NCBI GenBank assembly: GCA_050018415.1
Contig: JBEKAB010000016.1
Coordinates: forward strand, 22,050-86,049
Length of the DNA: 64,000 nucleotides
Direction of reading: 5' to 3'
From: UBA1161 sp002311745
Lineage (GTDB): Bacteria; Planctomycetota; Phycisphaerae; Tepidisphaerales; Tepidisphaeraceae
The notes beneath the pieces are model-generated. The model was not told the DNA's origin. It saw only the letters and a program-made list of their open reading frames with translations, and did not search any database. Positions 51,443-60,040 of the stretch are shown here, one piece after another (within the stretch, counting starts at the first letter, position 1; each line of letters opens with the position of its first letter). The position numbers were made by a program, and so were the translations under genes.

Positions 51443-52180
51443 CTACTCACCGCGCAGATCGCCAAGACCTTGGCAGATTGACCCAACGGCTATGGCGCCC
51501 GATGCGATTACTCCAGCGGCAATCGCTGGGTTGGGAGCAACGATGCTTCCTGCTCCAACCAAGATGTTCCCAACGCCGAGCACGCCACCCTGCAATATCT
51601 TTCCAATTCCGTTGCAAATTTTTCGCTTCTTCTTCTCAGGGACGGAATTCGTAGCAACGTCGCCTTCTTCGGGTTCGGCGAGTTGGCCCACGGCGCGCTC
51701 AACAGCACCCGGTGCATCTCGAATAATTGCAGACGGCTTGCGTTCTTGATATCGGTCTCGTGCGAGGTGCGTGCGGGAGTATTCTGTAATCAAAACCAGT
51801 TCGGCATCCGGCGCTGAATGTCCGGTTTGGCCAAGTAGCTCTTTATCTTCTGGCGGAAGAGCCGAGATGCGGACATTGCTGAACAGCGTTGCCGGGTCTT
51901 CGTCAATGGCGTCGAGAACTCCAGCCTGCTCCATTGCCTCGATCGCGTGCCTTAGTTGGTATTCGCGCTCCTTTAGCCTTTTGGCGATCATTTTTATCAG
52001 TTCACCGTCCCCTGGACTGGCGGCCCCCATCCTCGCTAACTGGCACAGACGAATGAGTTCCTCCAATTCGTGCTGAAACTCACCGGGGAAGTGCAAGTGC
52101 CTTCGTGAAAGCTGCAAATACCGCAGATGCCTACAAGCCAAGGCATTCAAGTAAACCCGAAATTCTTCGTCGCCCATCAT
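51443..52180 (-). CDS. Protein of unknown function with C-terminal membrane segment
   Basis: The 245-residue protein starts with a His/Arg-rich helical region (ALACRHLRYLQLSRRHLHF), a helix with LIKMIAKRLKEREYQLRHAI, and a polar middle. Near the C-terminus a basic KKKRK precedes a Gly/Ala-rich hydrophobic stretch of about 50 residues that could form two membrane helices. It precedes the 405-residue protein gene and both end in membrane segments, so they may form one complex. No family is recognised. Confidence 0.65.
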   Translation of the reverse strand: MMGDEEFRVYLNALACRHLRYLQLSRRHLHFPGEFQHELEELIRLCQLARMGAASPGDGELIKMIAKRLKEREYQLRHAIEAMEQAGVLDAIDEDPATLFSNVRISALPPEDKELLGQTGHSAPDAELVLITEYSRTHLARDRYQERKPSAIIRDAPGAVERAVGQLAEPEEGDVATNSVPEKKKRKICNGIGKILQGGVLGVGNILVGAGSIVAPNPAIAAGVIASGAIAVGSICQGLGDLRGE

Positions 52181-52318
52181 GGCTCAGCCCGACTTTAACA
52201 GGCAGCCCGAGGTCATAAAGGCCCGAACCGCTGACCATTCGCGCATGATTGTAACGAGGGAATGGGATTTGGTCGACTTATGTGGCTGTCGCCACAGCCA
52301 TACGAGTCCTCTCCGTGC

Positions 52319-52535
52319 GCAGCCGGTACTCCGGCGAGGAGCCGAGCATGGCAAGCGCAGCGGTGGCGTTTTGGTAGCGCAAGCGTGCGGGCCCGGCGGC
52401 GTTCCTTGTTGCTTCCGACATCTCAACTCAACGGATTTAGGGCCAAGGAGAAGAAGTGCGGAGGAGAGGACCGGCCCAGAGGTCCGCTCCTCTGCATTCG
52501 CATTTCCATCGCGATCTCAAAAAATGAACATTTCA
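52319..52535. ncRNA. Structured repeat element, copy B
   Basis: This is the second copy of the element at 49770-49981. Its first hairpin is GCCGG-TACT-CCGGC (52322-52335), with the same TACT loop but a different stem. Its last hairpin pairs 52457-52472 with 52481-52496, with one mismatch. At least five base pairs differ from copy A on both sides while staying paired. The similarity extends to GAACATTTCA near 52535. It lies upstream of the 245/405-residue operon on the minus strand and upstream of abiE on the plus strand. Confidence 0.5.
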
Positions 52536-52623
52536 GGGATGGTTCACGGTGTACGGACCCGCAGCACCGATAGCGACAAATTGTGGTGCAAGGTTGAATT
52601 GGTTTCCAATGCCGGATAAAAGA

Positions 52624-52662
52624 GTCTGCGTAAAGGGACACAATCTATCCCTTTATGCAGAC
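52624..52662. promoter_or_regulatory. Long inverted repeat before abiEi (probable operator)
   Basis: GTCTGCGTAAAGGGA (52624-52638) and TCCCTTTATGCAGAC (52648-52662) are inverted repeats with one mismatch and a 9-base spacer, just before the AbiEi start. AbiEi antitoxins are known to repress their own operon by binding inverted repeats in the promoter. Confidence 0.65.
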
Positions 52663-52679
52663 GGATTGGAATACGACAA

Positions 52680-53474
52680 ATGGCGGGAAAGACTCTGGAA
52701 AACTGGATCGACGCGCAGCAGGCTCGCGGCCGTTACACGTTTCTTCGCGCCGAAGCGATAGCCGGCAGCGGGCTGTCAGCGGAGGCCGTCAAAAAGGCGC
52801 TTCAGCGTCTGGTTGAGCGCCACCGGGTGGTCAAGGTTAAAGATTATTTCTATGTGGTCGTGGCGTTGGAGTATCGGAACGCCGATGGTCCACCGCCGTC
52901 TTGGTTCATCCACGATCTGATGGCCGCGATGAAACTGCCGTATTACGTCGGTTTGCTCAGCGCCGCGGCGCTGCATGGGGCCTCCCATCAGCAGCCCCAG
53001 GAATTTCAGGTCGTCACGGATAGGTCGGTCAGACCCTTAAAGGTAGGGCGAGCCCGCATTCGCTTCTTTGCGAGCAAAAGCATTGCGCAGACGCCCACCG
53101 TCAATATGAAGACCCCTACGGGGTCGGTGCGGGTATCGACGCCTGAGATAACGGCCGTGGACTTGATGCGCTTCGTCAAGGCCGCCGGTCAACTCGATAA
53201 CGTAGCAACCGTCATCGCCGAATTGGTTCCACTGATCCATCCGAAGCGCCTGTTGGAAGCGATACGCCAGAGTGGGCATGTACCCAGCGCGCAGCGGCTC
53301 GGCTACGTGCTCGATCACCTCAAGGCGCGATCTGTTGCCAACGTTCTCCACGAATGGGTTAAGCGCCAATCGCGTGGCACCGTGGCGCTAAGACTTGGCC
53401 GCATCATGAATGGCGCCAAGGAAGACCGACGATGGCACGTCCTGGTCGATGAGCCACTTGAGGTTGAAGCGTGA
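52680..53474 (+). CDS. abiEi: AbiEi-type antitoxin
   Basis: AbiEi is the repressor/antitoxin of the type IV AbiE system, which can abort phage infection. The N-terminal winged helix (WIDAQQARGRYTFLRAEAIA onward) is followed by the conserved middle with WFIHDLMAAMKLPYYVGLLS and AAALHGASHQQPQEFQVVTD, and a C-terminal domain with STPEITAVDLMRFVKAAG. The length of 264 residues is normal. GTG of abiEii overlaps its stop. Confidence 0.88.
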   Translation: MAGKTLENWIDAQQARGRYTFLRAEAIAGSGLSAEAVKKALQRLVERHRVVKVKDYFYVVVALEYRNADGPPPSWFIHDLMAAMKLPYYVGLLSAAALHGASHQQPQEFQVVTDRSVRPLKVGRARIRFFASKSIAQTPTVNMKTPTGSVRVSTPEITAVDLMRFVKAAGQLDNVATVIAELVPLIHPKRLLEAIRQSGHVPSAQRLGYVLDHLKARSVANVLHEWVKRQSRGTVALRLGRIMNGAKEDRRWHVLVDEPLEVEA

Positions 53475-54334
53475 TTCCTCAAGCCAGTATCACCGCGTGG
53501 CGCGCAGTCGCGCCCTGGGCGGATGACGCGCAGGTCGAACAGGATCTGGTGCTCACGCGGGCGGTCATTGAGCTATTCGCGGAATCGGCGGTCGCCAGCA
53601 GAATCGCCCTGCGTGGCGGCACGTCGCTGAACAAATTGTTCATGCAGCCGGCCGTTCGATATTCGGAAGACATCGACCTGGTTCAGACGAAAGCCGTTCC
53701 AATCGGACCGCTTCTGGACGCGATTCGCGGCAAACTCGATTCGTGGCTCGGCCGCCCCGCGCGGTCGAGGGCGGAGGGCGGAGTGACACTGATGTATCGC
53801 TTTGAATCCGAAGTGCCGCCAGTCCGCCCTCTGAGGCTGAAGATCGAGATCAACACACGGGAACATTTGACCGTCTTGGGTTTCAGCCGCCGCCGACTCA
53901 CGGCGGACAATCCATGGTTTGCTGGCAGCGCCGATGTCATCACCTACGAACTTGATGAGTTGCTCGGGACCAAGCTGCGGGCTTTGTACCAGCGTCGCAA
54001 AGGTCGCGACCTTTTCGATCTTTGGCTCTGCATCGAACGTGGATTGGTCAATCCAGACCGGCTTTTGGCATGCTTCTCGCAGTACATGGAGCATGAGAGA
54101 CACAAGGTGTCGCGAGCCCAGTTTGAAAAGAACCTGCACGAAAAGCGGAATGACGCGGCCTTCCTCAACGATATCGTGCCGTTGCTGGCATCGGGCATTG
54201 ACTACGATGCCGATGGCGCGATGGATGTTGTGCTCAAAACACTGATCCAACGATTGCCCGGCGAGGCTTGGCGAGGGGAGACGACCAAGCCAAAGGTGGG
54301 CGAGCGTGGACGGAGGCGATGGGGAAAGTCATAA
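53471..54334 (+). CDS. abiEii: AbiEii-type nucleotidyltransferase toxin
   Basis: AbiEii toxins are DUF1814-type nucleotidyltransferases. The signature GGTSLNKLF and the catalytic Asp pair in YSEDIDLVQ (about residues 50-75) are present, followed by LKIEINTRE and the C-terminal KLRALYQRRKGRDLFDLW. The length of 287 residues is normal. The start is GTG overlapping abiEi. The Arg/Lys-rich tail is unremarkable. The pair looks intact. Confidence 0.9.
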   Translation: MIPQASITAWRAVAPWADDAQVEQDLVLTRAVIELFAESAVASRIALRGGTSLNKLFMQPAVRYSEDIDLVQTKAVPIGPLLDAIRGKLDSWLGRPARSRAEGGVTLMYRFESEVPPVRPLRLKIEINTREHLTVLGFSRRRLTADNPWFAGSADVITYELDELLGTKLRALYQRRKGRDLFDLWLCIERGLVNPDRLLACFSQYMEHERHKVSRAQFEKNLHEKRNDAAFLNDIVPLLASGIDYDADGAMDVVLKTLIQRLPGEAWRGETTKPKVGERGRRRWGKS

Positions 54335-54379
54335 GGCCACCGGCGTCGTCATGCGCCGCGCGGTGGCAGAACAAAAGCG

Positions 54380-54412
54380 GGTCCGGTCGGGGAACGGAAG
54401 CCCGACCGGACC
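54380..54412 (-). terminator. Hairpin terminator of the 88-residue gene
   Basis: GGTCCGGTCGGG (54380-54391) pairs perfectly with CCCGACCGGACC (54401-54412). On the minus strand TTTT follows after a short gap. It lies just after the stop of the 88-residue gene and between it and the convergent abiEii. Confidence 0.6.
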
Positions 54413-54426
54413 TACGATGTTGACCG

Positions 54427-54693
54427 CTACTTGCTTTGGCCTGGCGGCCGCTGCTGTTGACTCAGTGCGACGATCCGGCCGTGGGCCTGGTCGGCGACTT
54501 TCGCCAGCACCAGCAGGTCGTCGCGGCCGAAGCTGTCGGTGCTCCGCCAGCCATTTTCGCCATCGCGGTAGAGTCGCTGGAACGTGACGTTGAACCGCGG
54601 CCCGCTTTCGGTTTCGTTCTTCCAGATGGCGGCCTTGACGCTGCCGATCCGAACTTCCTCGACGGGCTTGTTGGTGGATTTCTGCTTCGCCAT
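54427..54693 (-). CDS. Small conserved protein, paralogue of the one at 31763-32059
   Basis: The 88-residue protein reads VRIGSVKAAIWKNETESG, then FNVTFQRLYRDG and SFGRDDLLVLAKVADQAH, matching the 98-residue protein at the end of the trb operon. Both have a Lys/Gln-rich head. A small beta-rich core with one helix suggests nucleic-acid binding. The ATG follows GAGGAGC, and its leader can fold to hide that site. Confidence 0.65.
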   Translation of the reverse strand: MAKQKSTNKPVEEVRIGSVKAAIWKNETESGPRFNVTFQRLYRDGENGWRSTDSFGRDDLLVLAKVADQAHGRIVALSQQQRPPGQSK

Positions 54694-54697
54694 AAAA

Positions 54698-54772
54698 AGC
54701 TCCTCTCGTAAAAAGGGTTTGGTTGGTCCGTTCGCAAGGCGACTGACGGACAAACGAACCCTTGGAGGAGCT
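54698..54772 (-). promoter_or_regulatory. Leader hairpin that sequesters the ribosome-binding site
   Basis: On the minus strand AGCTCCTC (54765-54772) is fully complementary to GAGGAGCT (54698-54705), which is the ribosome-binding site of the 88-residue gene. Inside, GGGTT/AACCC and GTCCGT/ACGGAC (54726-54731 with 54746-54751) pair in register, so the whole 75-base leader can fold as one long hairpin. This would repress translation unless opened. Confidence 0.55.
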
Positions 54773-55398
54773 GGCCGCCGGGGCGGAGTGGAGCGCCGGA
54801 AGCGACGGGCCAAGGGCCAAAGCGACAGCGAATGACACGCGAATCGTGGTCCGCTCCGCGGCGATGAAATCGAGCGATCCACGTGGCGTGAGCGTCGCAT
54901 AGGAGCGACCAGAGTGCAGCGGAGAGCCCGCGGTTTTTGCGAAAGGCGGAAATCTAATCCCGCCCGGCGCTGGCGTGAATCGGCGACTTGCGGCCTGGAT
55001 CATGGAACTGAAGGCGGTCGTGCCCATATCACGTGCCCGACGACTGCGTGATATCGCGCAATCGCTATCACCGCCAGCTCGCCGTCGGCAGATTGCTGAG
55101 CGATGGCTAGTCTCGCCGAGCGTGTGCCTAACGAATCGGCGTTGGCAGCAGCAGGGGCCAGCACAGTTTGGCGGTCAAGATTGCAGGCGGTCGAGGTGTG
55201 GCCGTGGCAGCCGCGCTCACTGACAGCCTGGATCGAGTCTGTTGGGGGGAGTCATCCGGCAAATTCGCCAAAGTCGGCATAGCTGTTACGTGCACCACCC
55301 AAGTTCGGGCCCGCATGGTCAGATTGGACAACGCGGCTTTCCTAAACGAGTTACACTTCTACCGCACTGTTGCCAGTCAATGATTGGGGGCAGAACCG
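54773..55398. other. Intergenic region before the cas genes
   Basis: This 626-base stretch shows no gene I can support. A frame 55168-55383 (TTG start, 71 residues, containing RMVRLDNAAFLNELHFYR) ends just before cas4-cas1, but it has no ribosome-binding site or known family. I searched by eye for a tRNA-Lys copy matching the left attachment site and did not find one. The cas promoter is presumably here. Confidence 0.5.
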
Positions 55399-57120
55399 AT
55401 GGACGAGTACCTTTGGCCAGCACGAAATGTGGCGGAGTTCGCGTATTGCCCGCGGCTTTTCTATCTCATGGAAGTTGAAGGAATCCACCTGCCTAATACG
55501 GACACGGAGCAAGGGAATCTTGTCCATCGACGCGTTCATAGGCCCAGCGCGGCGAAGAAATCAGACGACAATGGTGACACCGATGCCGATACTGATGAAT
55601 CCCGACCGCGAACGGTGCGCAGCCTGACGCTCACCAGTCCCACACATCGCCTCACCGCGACGCTTGATTTGGCAGAAATCAACGGCTCTGTCGCCGTTCC
55701 AGTGGAGTACAGAAAGGGCCGGCCACGTCATCCGTCGTGGACACCTCCCGATGATCCTGGCGAAAACGAGCCATCACCACCTGACGCCGAACCTTGGCCG
55801 ACCGACCGTGTACAGGTGGGATTGCAAGCAATTCTGTTGGAAGAAGCCGGATACTCGGTGCCGGAAGCTATTTTGTACTATGCGGCTGAAAAGACGCGCC
55901 TGCGGGTTCAAGTCGATGGCGCATTGCGTGATGAAGCATTATGCACGTTGCGCGCCGCCCAGGAAACAGCGGTGACGAAAACGCGGCCGCTGCCGCTGGT
56001 GAATGATCCGCGGTGTCTGCGTTGTTCGCTGCAGCCGATCTGTCTGCCGGACGAAGTAAACCAACAGCGCGCTCGCGAGGAATCATGCGGCCCGCGCCGC
56101 ATTTGGCCCACGCGCGATGATGCACTGCACGTCGTCGCGCAGCAGGATGGCACACGCATCGGACTTAGCGGTCTTTCATTGAAGATCACCGACAAGGGAG
56201 GAGAGGAGAGCCGTCAAATTCCGCTCGCTGGGCTGGAGAGTTTGGCATTGGTTGGCGGCGTGCAAGTGTCAACGCAAGCGTTCCATGCTCTGGCCGACCG
56301 CAACATTCCCGTCGCCTTCATGACCGGTGCGGGCCGGCTGGTGGCAATGCTCGATCCTTTGGATTCCGTGAGCGCCGACATTCGCCGGGCGCAGGTTCGT
56401 GTTTTCGACCAGCCAGCCCGATGTCTGGAACTCGCGCGGGCGCTGATTTCCGCCAAGATCATCAATCAGCGAGTATTGTTGCAACGCAATTATGCCGGTG
56501 CGTCCGATACGCTCATGGAGGATTTATTGACAGAAGCCCAACACGCCCGCGATGCGGATAGTCTGGACTCAATTCGTGGCCACGAAGGCCAAGCCGCCGC
56601 GCTTTATTTCGACCACTTCGCCGGCATGTTCAAAACGCCGTTGGCCAACGAATTCGACGCCAATGGCCGCCAGCGCCGCCCACCACCCGACCCGATCAAT
56701 TCCGTGTTGTCCTTCGCCTACACGATGTTGACGCACGAATGCGTTAGCGCTCTTCGGCTGGCGAGATTGGAACCGACCATCGGCGCCTTTCACACCTCTC
56801 GTCCCGGGCGGCCGGCACTGGCACTGGACCTGATGGAACCGTTTCGTCCTTTGATCGCCGATTCCATCGCTGTTTCATCGTTCAATCGCGGCGAGCTGAC
56901 CGAGGGCCACTTCCTCCGCACCGCCGCCGGCTGCGCCATGACTGATTCCGGCCGCCGCGCGTTCTTCGGCGCTTTGGGCCGGCGGATGGATACCGAGGTC
57001 ACGCATCCTGTTTTCGGCTATAAGCTCAGCTACCGCCGGATGCTGATGCTTCACGCCCGCATGATCGCCGCGTGGCTGCTGGGTGAAGTGCCGACTCTCG
57101 CATTTCTCACGACTCGCTGA
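55399..57120 (+). CDS. cas4-cas1: Cas4-Cas1 fusion protein
   Basis: Residues 1-210 form a Cas4 nuclease with Fe-S Cys in FAYCPRLFYL and in RCLRCSLQPIC; VPVEYRKGRPRH holds catalytic residues. The rest is Cas1, with LAGLESLALVGGVQVS at its start and the metal site in the His of AFHTSRPGRP and the Asp/Glu of ALDLMEPFRPL. The fusion processes and integrates new spacers with Cas2. An Asp-rich insert (about residues 53-68) lies inside the Cas4 part. ATG 55399 is used. Such fusions are typical of type I-G. Confidence 0.95.
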   Translation: MDEYLWPARNVAEFAYCPRLFYLMEVEGIHLPNTDTEQGNLVHRRVHRPSAAKKSDDNGDTDADTDESRPRTVRSLTLTSPTHRLTATLDLAEINGSVAVPVEYRKGRPRHPSWTPPDDPGENEPSPPDAEPWPTDRVQVGLQAILLEEAGYSVPEAILYYAAEKTRLRVQVDGALRDEALCTLRAAQETAVTKTRPLPLVNDPRCLRCSLQPICLPDEVNQQRAREESCGPRRIWPTRDDALHVVAQQDGTRIGLSGLSLKITDKGGEESRQIPLAGLESLALVGGVQVSTQAFHALADRNIPVAFMTGAGRLVAMLDPLDSVSADIRRAQVRVFDQPARCLELARALISAKIINQRVLLQRNYAGASDTLMEDLLTEAQHARDADSLDSIRGHEGQAAALYFDHFAGMFKTPLANEFDANGRQRRPPPDPINSVLSFAYTMLTHECVSALRLARLEPTIGAFHTSRPGRPALALDLMEPFRPLIADSIAVSSFNRGELTEGHFLRTAAGCAMTDSGRRAFFGALGRRMDTEVTHPVFGYKLSYRRMLMLHARMIAAWLLGEVPTLAFLTTR

Positions 57121-57133
57121 ATAGGGGATCGTC

Positions 57134-57424
57134 ATGCGCCGTTGTTACCTCGTCTGCTACGACATCCGCAATCAAAAGCGCTGGCGAAAGGTCTTCAAGA
57201 TCATGAACGGCCACGGCGAGCACTGGCAATACTCCGTCTTCTTCTGTGTTCTCAAGGAGATAGATCGCGTCCGCATGCAGGCTCAGCTTGAGGAGCACAT
57301 GAATCTCAAGGAAGATCAATGCGTCATCGTCGATCTTGGTCCTGATGAGGCCGTCGCTCGCGAAGCAGCAACGGTAGTAGGCCCAAGCCTGCCGCAAGGG
57401 GAGAAAGGCGTAATGGTAATTTGA
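57134..57424 (+). CDS. cas2: Cas2
   Basis: Cas2 forms the integration complex with Cas1. The protein starts MRRCYLVCYDIRNQKRWRKV, with the conserved Asp after the first strand, followed by GEHWQYSVFFCVLK and CVIVDLG. The length of 96 residues is normal. It follows cas4-cas1 by 13 bases. Confidence 0.95.
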   Translation: MRRCYLVCYDIRNQKRWRKVFKIMNGHGEHWQYSVFFCVLKEIDRVRMQAQLEEHMNLKEDQCVIVDLGPDEAVAREAATVVGPSLPQGEKGVMVI

Positions 57425-57511
57425 AGTGCGTTTTGTGCGACGCTATTAAACTGTCGCAAGCCGAAGAAAATGTTTGGTATTTGATCGGGGGTAAGCGACA
57501 ATATCCCTCCC

Positions 57512-60040
57512 GTGGAGAATAGAGGCTTTGACACTCTCTATTTGCAGTTGACCGGGAACCCACCCTTCCCCTGGCAAGGCGCGCTCTACGGCCGTTTTGT
57601 AAAGGGCGATTTTCCTATGTCAATCGATCTGCCGACGGGATTGGGCAAGACTGCTGTTATTCCCATTTGGCTGATCGCTTTGGCAGCAGCGCCGGATTGC
57701 GTTCCGCGGCGACTGGCGTATGTCGTGAACCGGCGGACAGTTGTGGACCAAACGACGCGCGAGGTCGAGGAGATTCGCGCAAACCTCAACCGACCAGAGC
57801 TCGCCAAACTGAAAGACAAGATCGGCTCGCTCGCTATCAGCACGTTGCGCGGGCAGTTTGCCGACAACCGGGAGTGGTCGGCTGATCCTTCCCGGCCTGC
57901 TATCGTCATCGGAACCGTGGACATGATCGGCAGCCGACTGCTGTTCAGCGGTTATGGCGCCGGCTTCCGAACCAGACCACTCTACGCCGGATTGCTCGGA
58001 CAGGATACCTTGCTCGTGCATGACGAGGCGCATCTCGAGCCGGCATTTCAGCAGTTAATCGAGAGGATTCGGGACGAGCAGAAAAACGAGCCGGCATTGC
58101 CCGGTGAGCGGTTCCACCTGCGTGTATTGGAGATGTCGGCAACCCCGCGCGGGACCGGCGACACCATCCGACTTCAGGACGCTGATCTCGCCAACACCGA
58201 GGTCAAACAGCGAATCGGGGCCAAGAAGGTGATTCAGCTCACTCCGAACAATGACCCGAAGAAACTGGCGGATCAGATGGCGGAGCTTGCGCGCGGGCGA
58301 TTTGAACAGACCGCGCGGGCTGTGCTGATCTTTGCGCGCAGGGTGGAAGACGCTGAGAAGATCGCAAAGAAACTTCCGCAAGATCGGACCCGTCTGCTTA
58401 CCGGCACGCTGCGTGGGCTGGAGCGTGACCAACTGGTCGAGCATCCTGTTTTCAAACGCTTTCTGCCGCGCGCCGAGGCCTGCGAGCAGACAGTCTACCT
58501 GGTGTGCACCAGCGCGGGCGAAGTCGGCGTAAACATCTCAGCGGATCATCTCGTCTGCGACCTGTCCACCTTTGACAGCATGGCGCAGCGGCTGGGACGG
58601 GTGAACCGCTTTGGATTACGCGCAGACACCGAGGTCCACATCTTTCACCCGAAAGAGTTCGACGAGAAGAACGAGCTGGACGAACGATTAAGGAGATCGT
58701 TGGATCTGTTGCGTGATTTGAAGGGGGACGGCAGCCCCAAGGCCATCAGCCGTCTGAAGCTGGAGGACCGTGTCGCGGCGTTCGCGCCACCGCCGACGAT
58801 TCTCTACACGTCCGATATCCTCCTCGATGCCTGGACGATGACTTCAATCCACGATGAGTTGCCCGGCCGGCCCAAGGTCGAGCCATATCTGCACGGCATC
58901 CAAGATCTGGAGCTGCCGCAGACATACGTTGCCTGGCGCGAAGAGGTTGGCCAAATTCGCGGCGATCTGCTCAAGGCCTATCCGCCGCAGGATCTGCTTG
59001 ATTATTATCCGTTGAAGCCGCAGGAGCTTCTGCGCGACCGCAGCGACCGCGTGTTGAACCACCTTGCGCAGCTCGCCACGCGGCGACCGGCGGAACCCGC
59101 TTGGATCGTCGATGTTGACGGCGGCGTGGTAGTGACAACGCTCGGGCAAATTGCACGCGATGGGAAGGAAGGAATCCAAAACCGAACCATTGTTCTGTCG
59201 CCTGACAGCGGCGGCCTTAGTGGCGATGGAATGCTCGACGGAGGCGATGATGCTCCTGTTGCTGATGTATCAGATCGCGGGTTGTTGGACGATTCGGCGC
59301 GACAGCGGCGCATTCGCGTCTGGAACGACGACCCTGACTTTGACTTGAAAACTAGCGGCATGAGGCTTATTCGGCGGATCGATTTTTCCCCAGACGACGA
59401 CGATGAAGACGCTGAAGGTCGCTCCTGGTACTGGTTCGAACGTCCAGCCGGCGGTGACAGCGATGGCTCGATGTCCGCGATCGACCCGATTCTTTGGGAC
59501 GACCATACCCGCGATGTGGTCGCAAACGTCAAGCGATTTACCAATACACTGCCTCTCTCCGCAGACTTGAAGAACGCACTGCTTATCGCCGCGCGATTCC
59601 ACGACTTTGGCAAGAAGCGCGATCACTGGCAGCGCAGTATTGGCAACCCCAATCCTGCGCCACCGTGGTACGCCAAATCAGGCAAAGACTGGCGACCGCG
59701 CGGGTTGGGCAGCTACCGTCACGAGTTTGGTTCGTTGCTGGATATTCTTGAGCAGGATGATTTCAAGAAACTGGCGAATAAGCCGGAGTTGCAGGAACTG
59801 ATCTTGCACCTGATCGGGGCGCATCACGGATTTGCGCGCCCGTATTTTCCGCCGGAGTGTACCGTCGATTCTCCCGCCCATTCCACCGCCGTCGCCGACG
59901 CGATGGCCCGGGAGATTCCGCGCCGCTTCGGTCGGCTTCAGCGCCGATACGGGCGTTGGGGACTGGCCTATCTGGAAGGGCTGCTTCGGACCGCCGACTA
60001 CGAGGCCAGCGCTCATCCGGCAGCATCGGAGGGCGTGTGA
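57512..60040 (+). CDS. cas3: Cas3 helicase-nuclease, type I-G (HD domain at the C-terminus)
   Basis: Cas3 unwinds and degrades target DNA. The helicase part has motif I as SIDLPTGLGKTAV, motif II as LVHDEAHLEPAF, motif III as EMSATPRG, and motif VI as MAQRLGRVNRFG. The HD nuclease comes last (about residues 690-830) with the His-Asp pair in ARFHDFGKKRDHW and HHGFARPYF. A C-terminal HD is characteristic of type I-G/I-U Cas3. The start is GTG. The stop overlaps the csb3 ATG. Confidence 0.94.
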   Translation: MENRGFDTLYLQLTGNPPFPWQGALYGRFVKGDFPMSIDLPTGLGKTAVIPIWLIALAAAPDCVPRRLAYVVNRRTVVDQTTREVEEIRANLNRPELAKLKDKIGSLAISTLRGQFADNREWSADPSRPAIVIGTVDMIGSRLLFSGYGAGFRTRPLYAGLLGQDTLLVHDEAHLEPAFQQLIERIRDEQKNEPALPGERFHLRVLEMSATPRGTGDTIRLQDADLANTEVKQRIGAKKVIQLTPNNDPKKLADQMAELARGRFEQTARAVLIFARRVEDAEKIAKKLPQDRTRLLTGTLRGLERDQLVEHPVFKRFLPRAEACEQTVYLVCTSAGEVGVNISADHLVCDLSTFDSMAQRLGRVNRFGLRADTEVHIFHPKEFDEKNELDERLRRSLDLLRDLKGDGSPKAISRLKLEDRVAAFAPPPTILYTSDILLDAWTMTSIHDELPGRPKVEPYLHGIQDLELPQTYVAWREEVGQIRGDLLKAYPPQDLLDYYPLKPQELLRDRSDRVLNHLAQLATRRPAEPAWIVDVDGGVVVTTLGQIARDGKEGIQNRTIVLSPDSGGLSGDGMLDGGDDAPVADVSDRGLLDDSARQRRIRVWNDDPDFDLKTSGMRLIRRIDFSPDDDDEDAEGRSWYWFERPAGGDSDGSMSAIDPILWDDHTRDVVANVKRFTNTLPLSADLKNALLIAARFHDFGKKRDHWQRSIGNPNPAPPWYAKSGKDWRPRGLGSYRHEFGSLLDILEQDDFKKLANKPELQELILHLIGAHHGFARPYFPPECTVDSPAHSTAVADAMAREIPRRFGRLQRRYGRWGLAYLEGLLRTADYEASAHPAASEGV

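Noticed and set aside
55168..55383. Possible 71-residue gene just before cas4-cas1
   Set aside because: TTG start without a ribosome-binding site, no known family, and no sign of conservation; left as unassigned.
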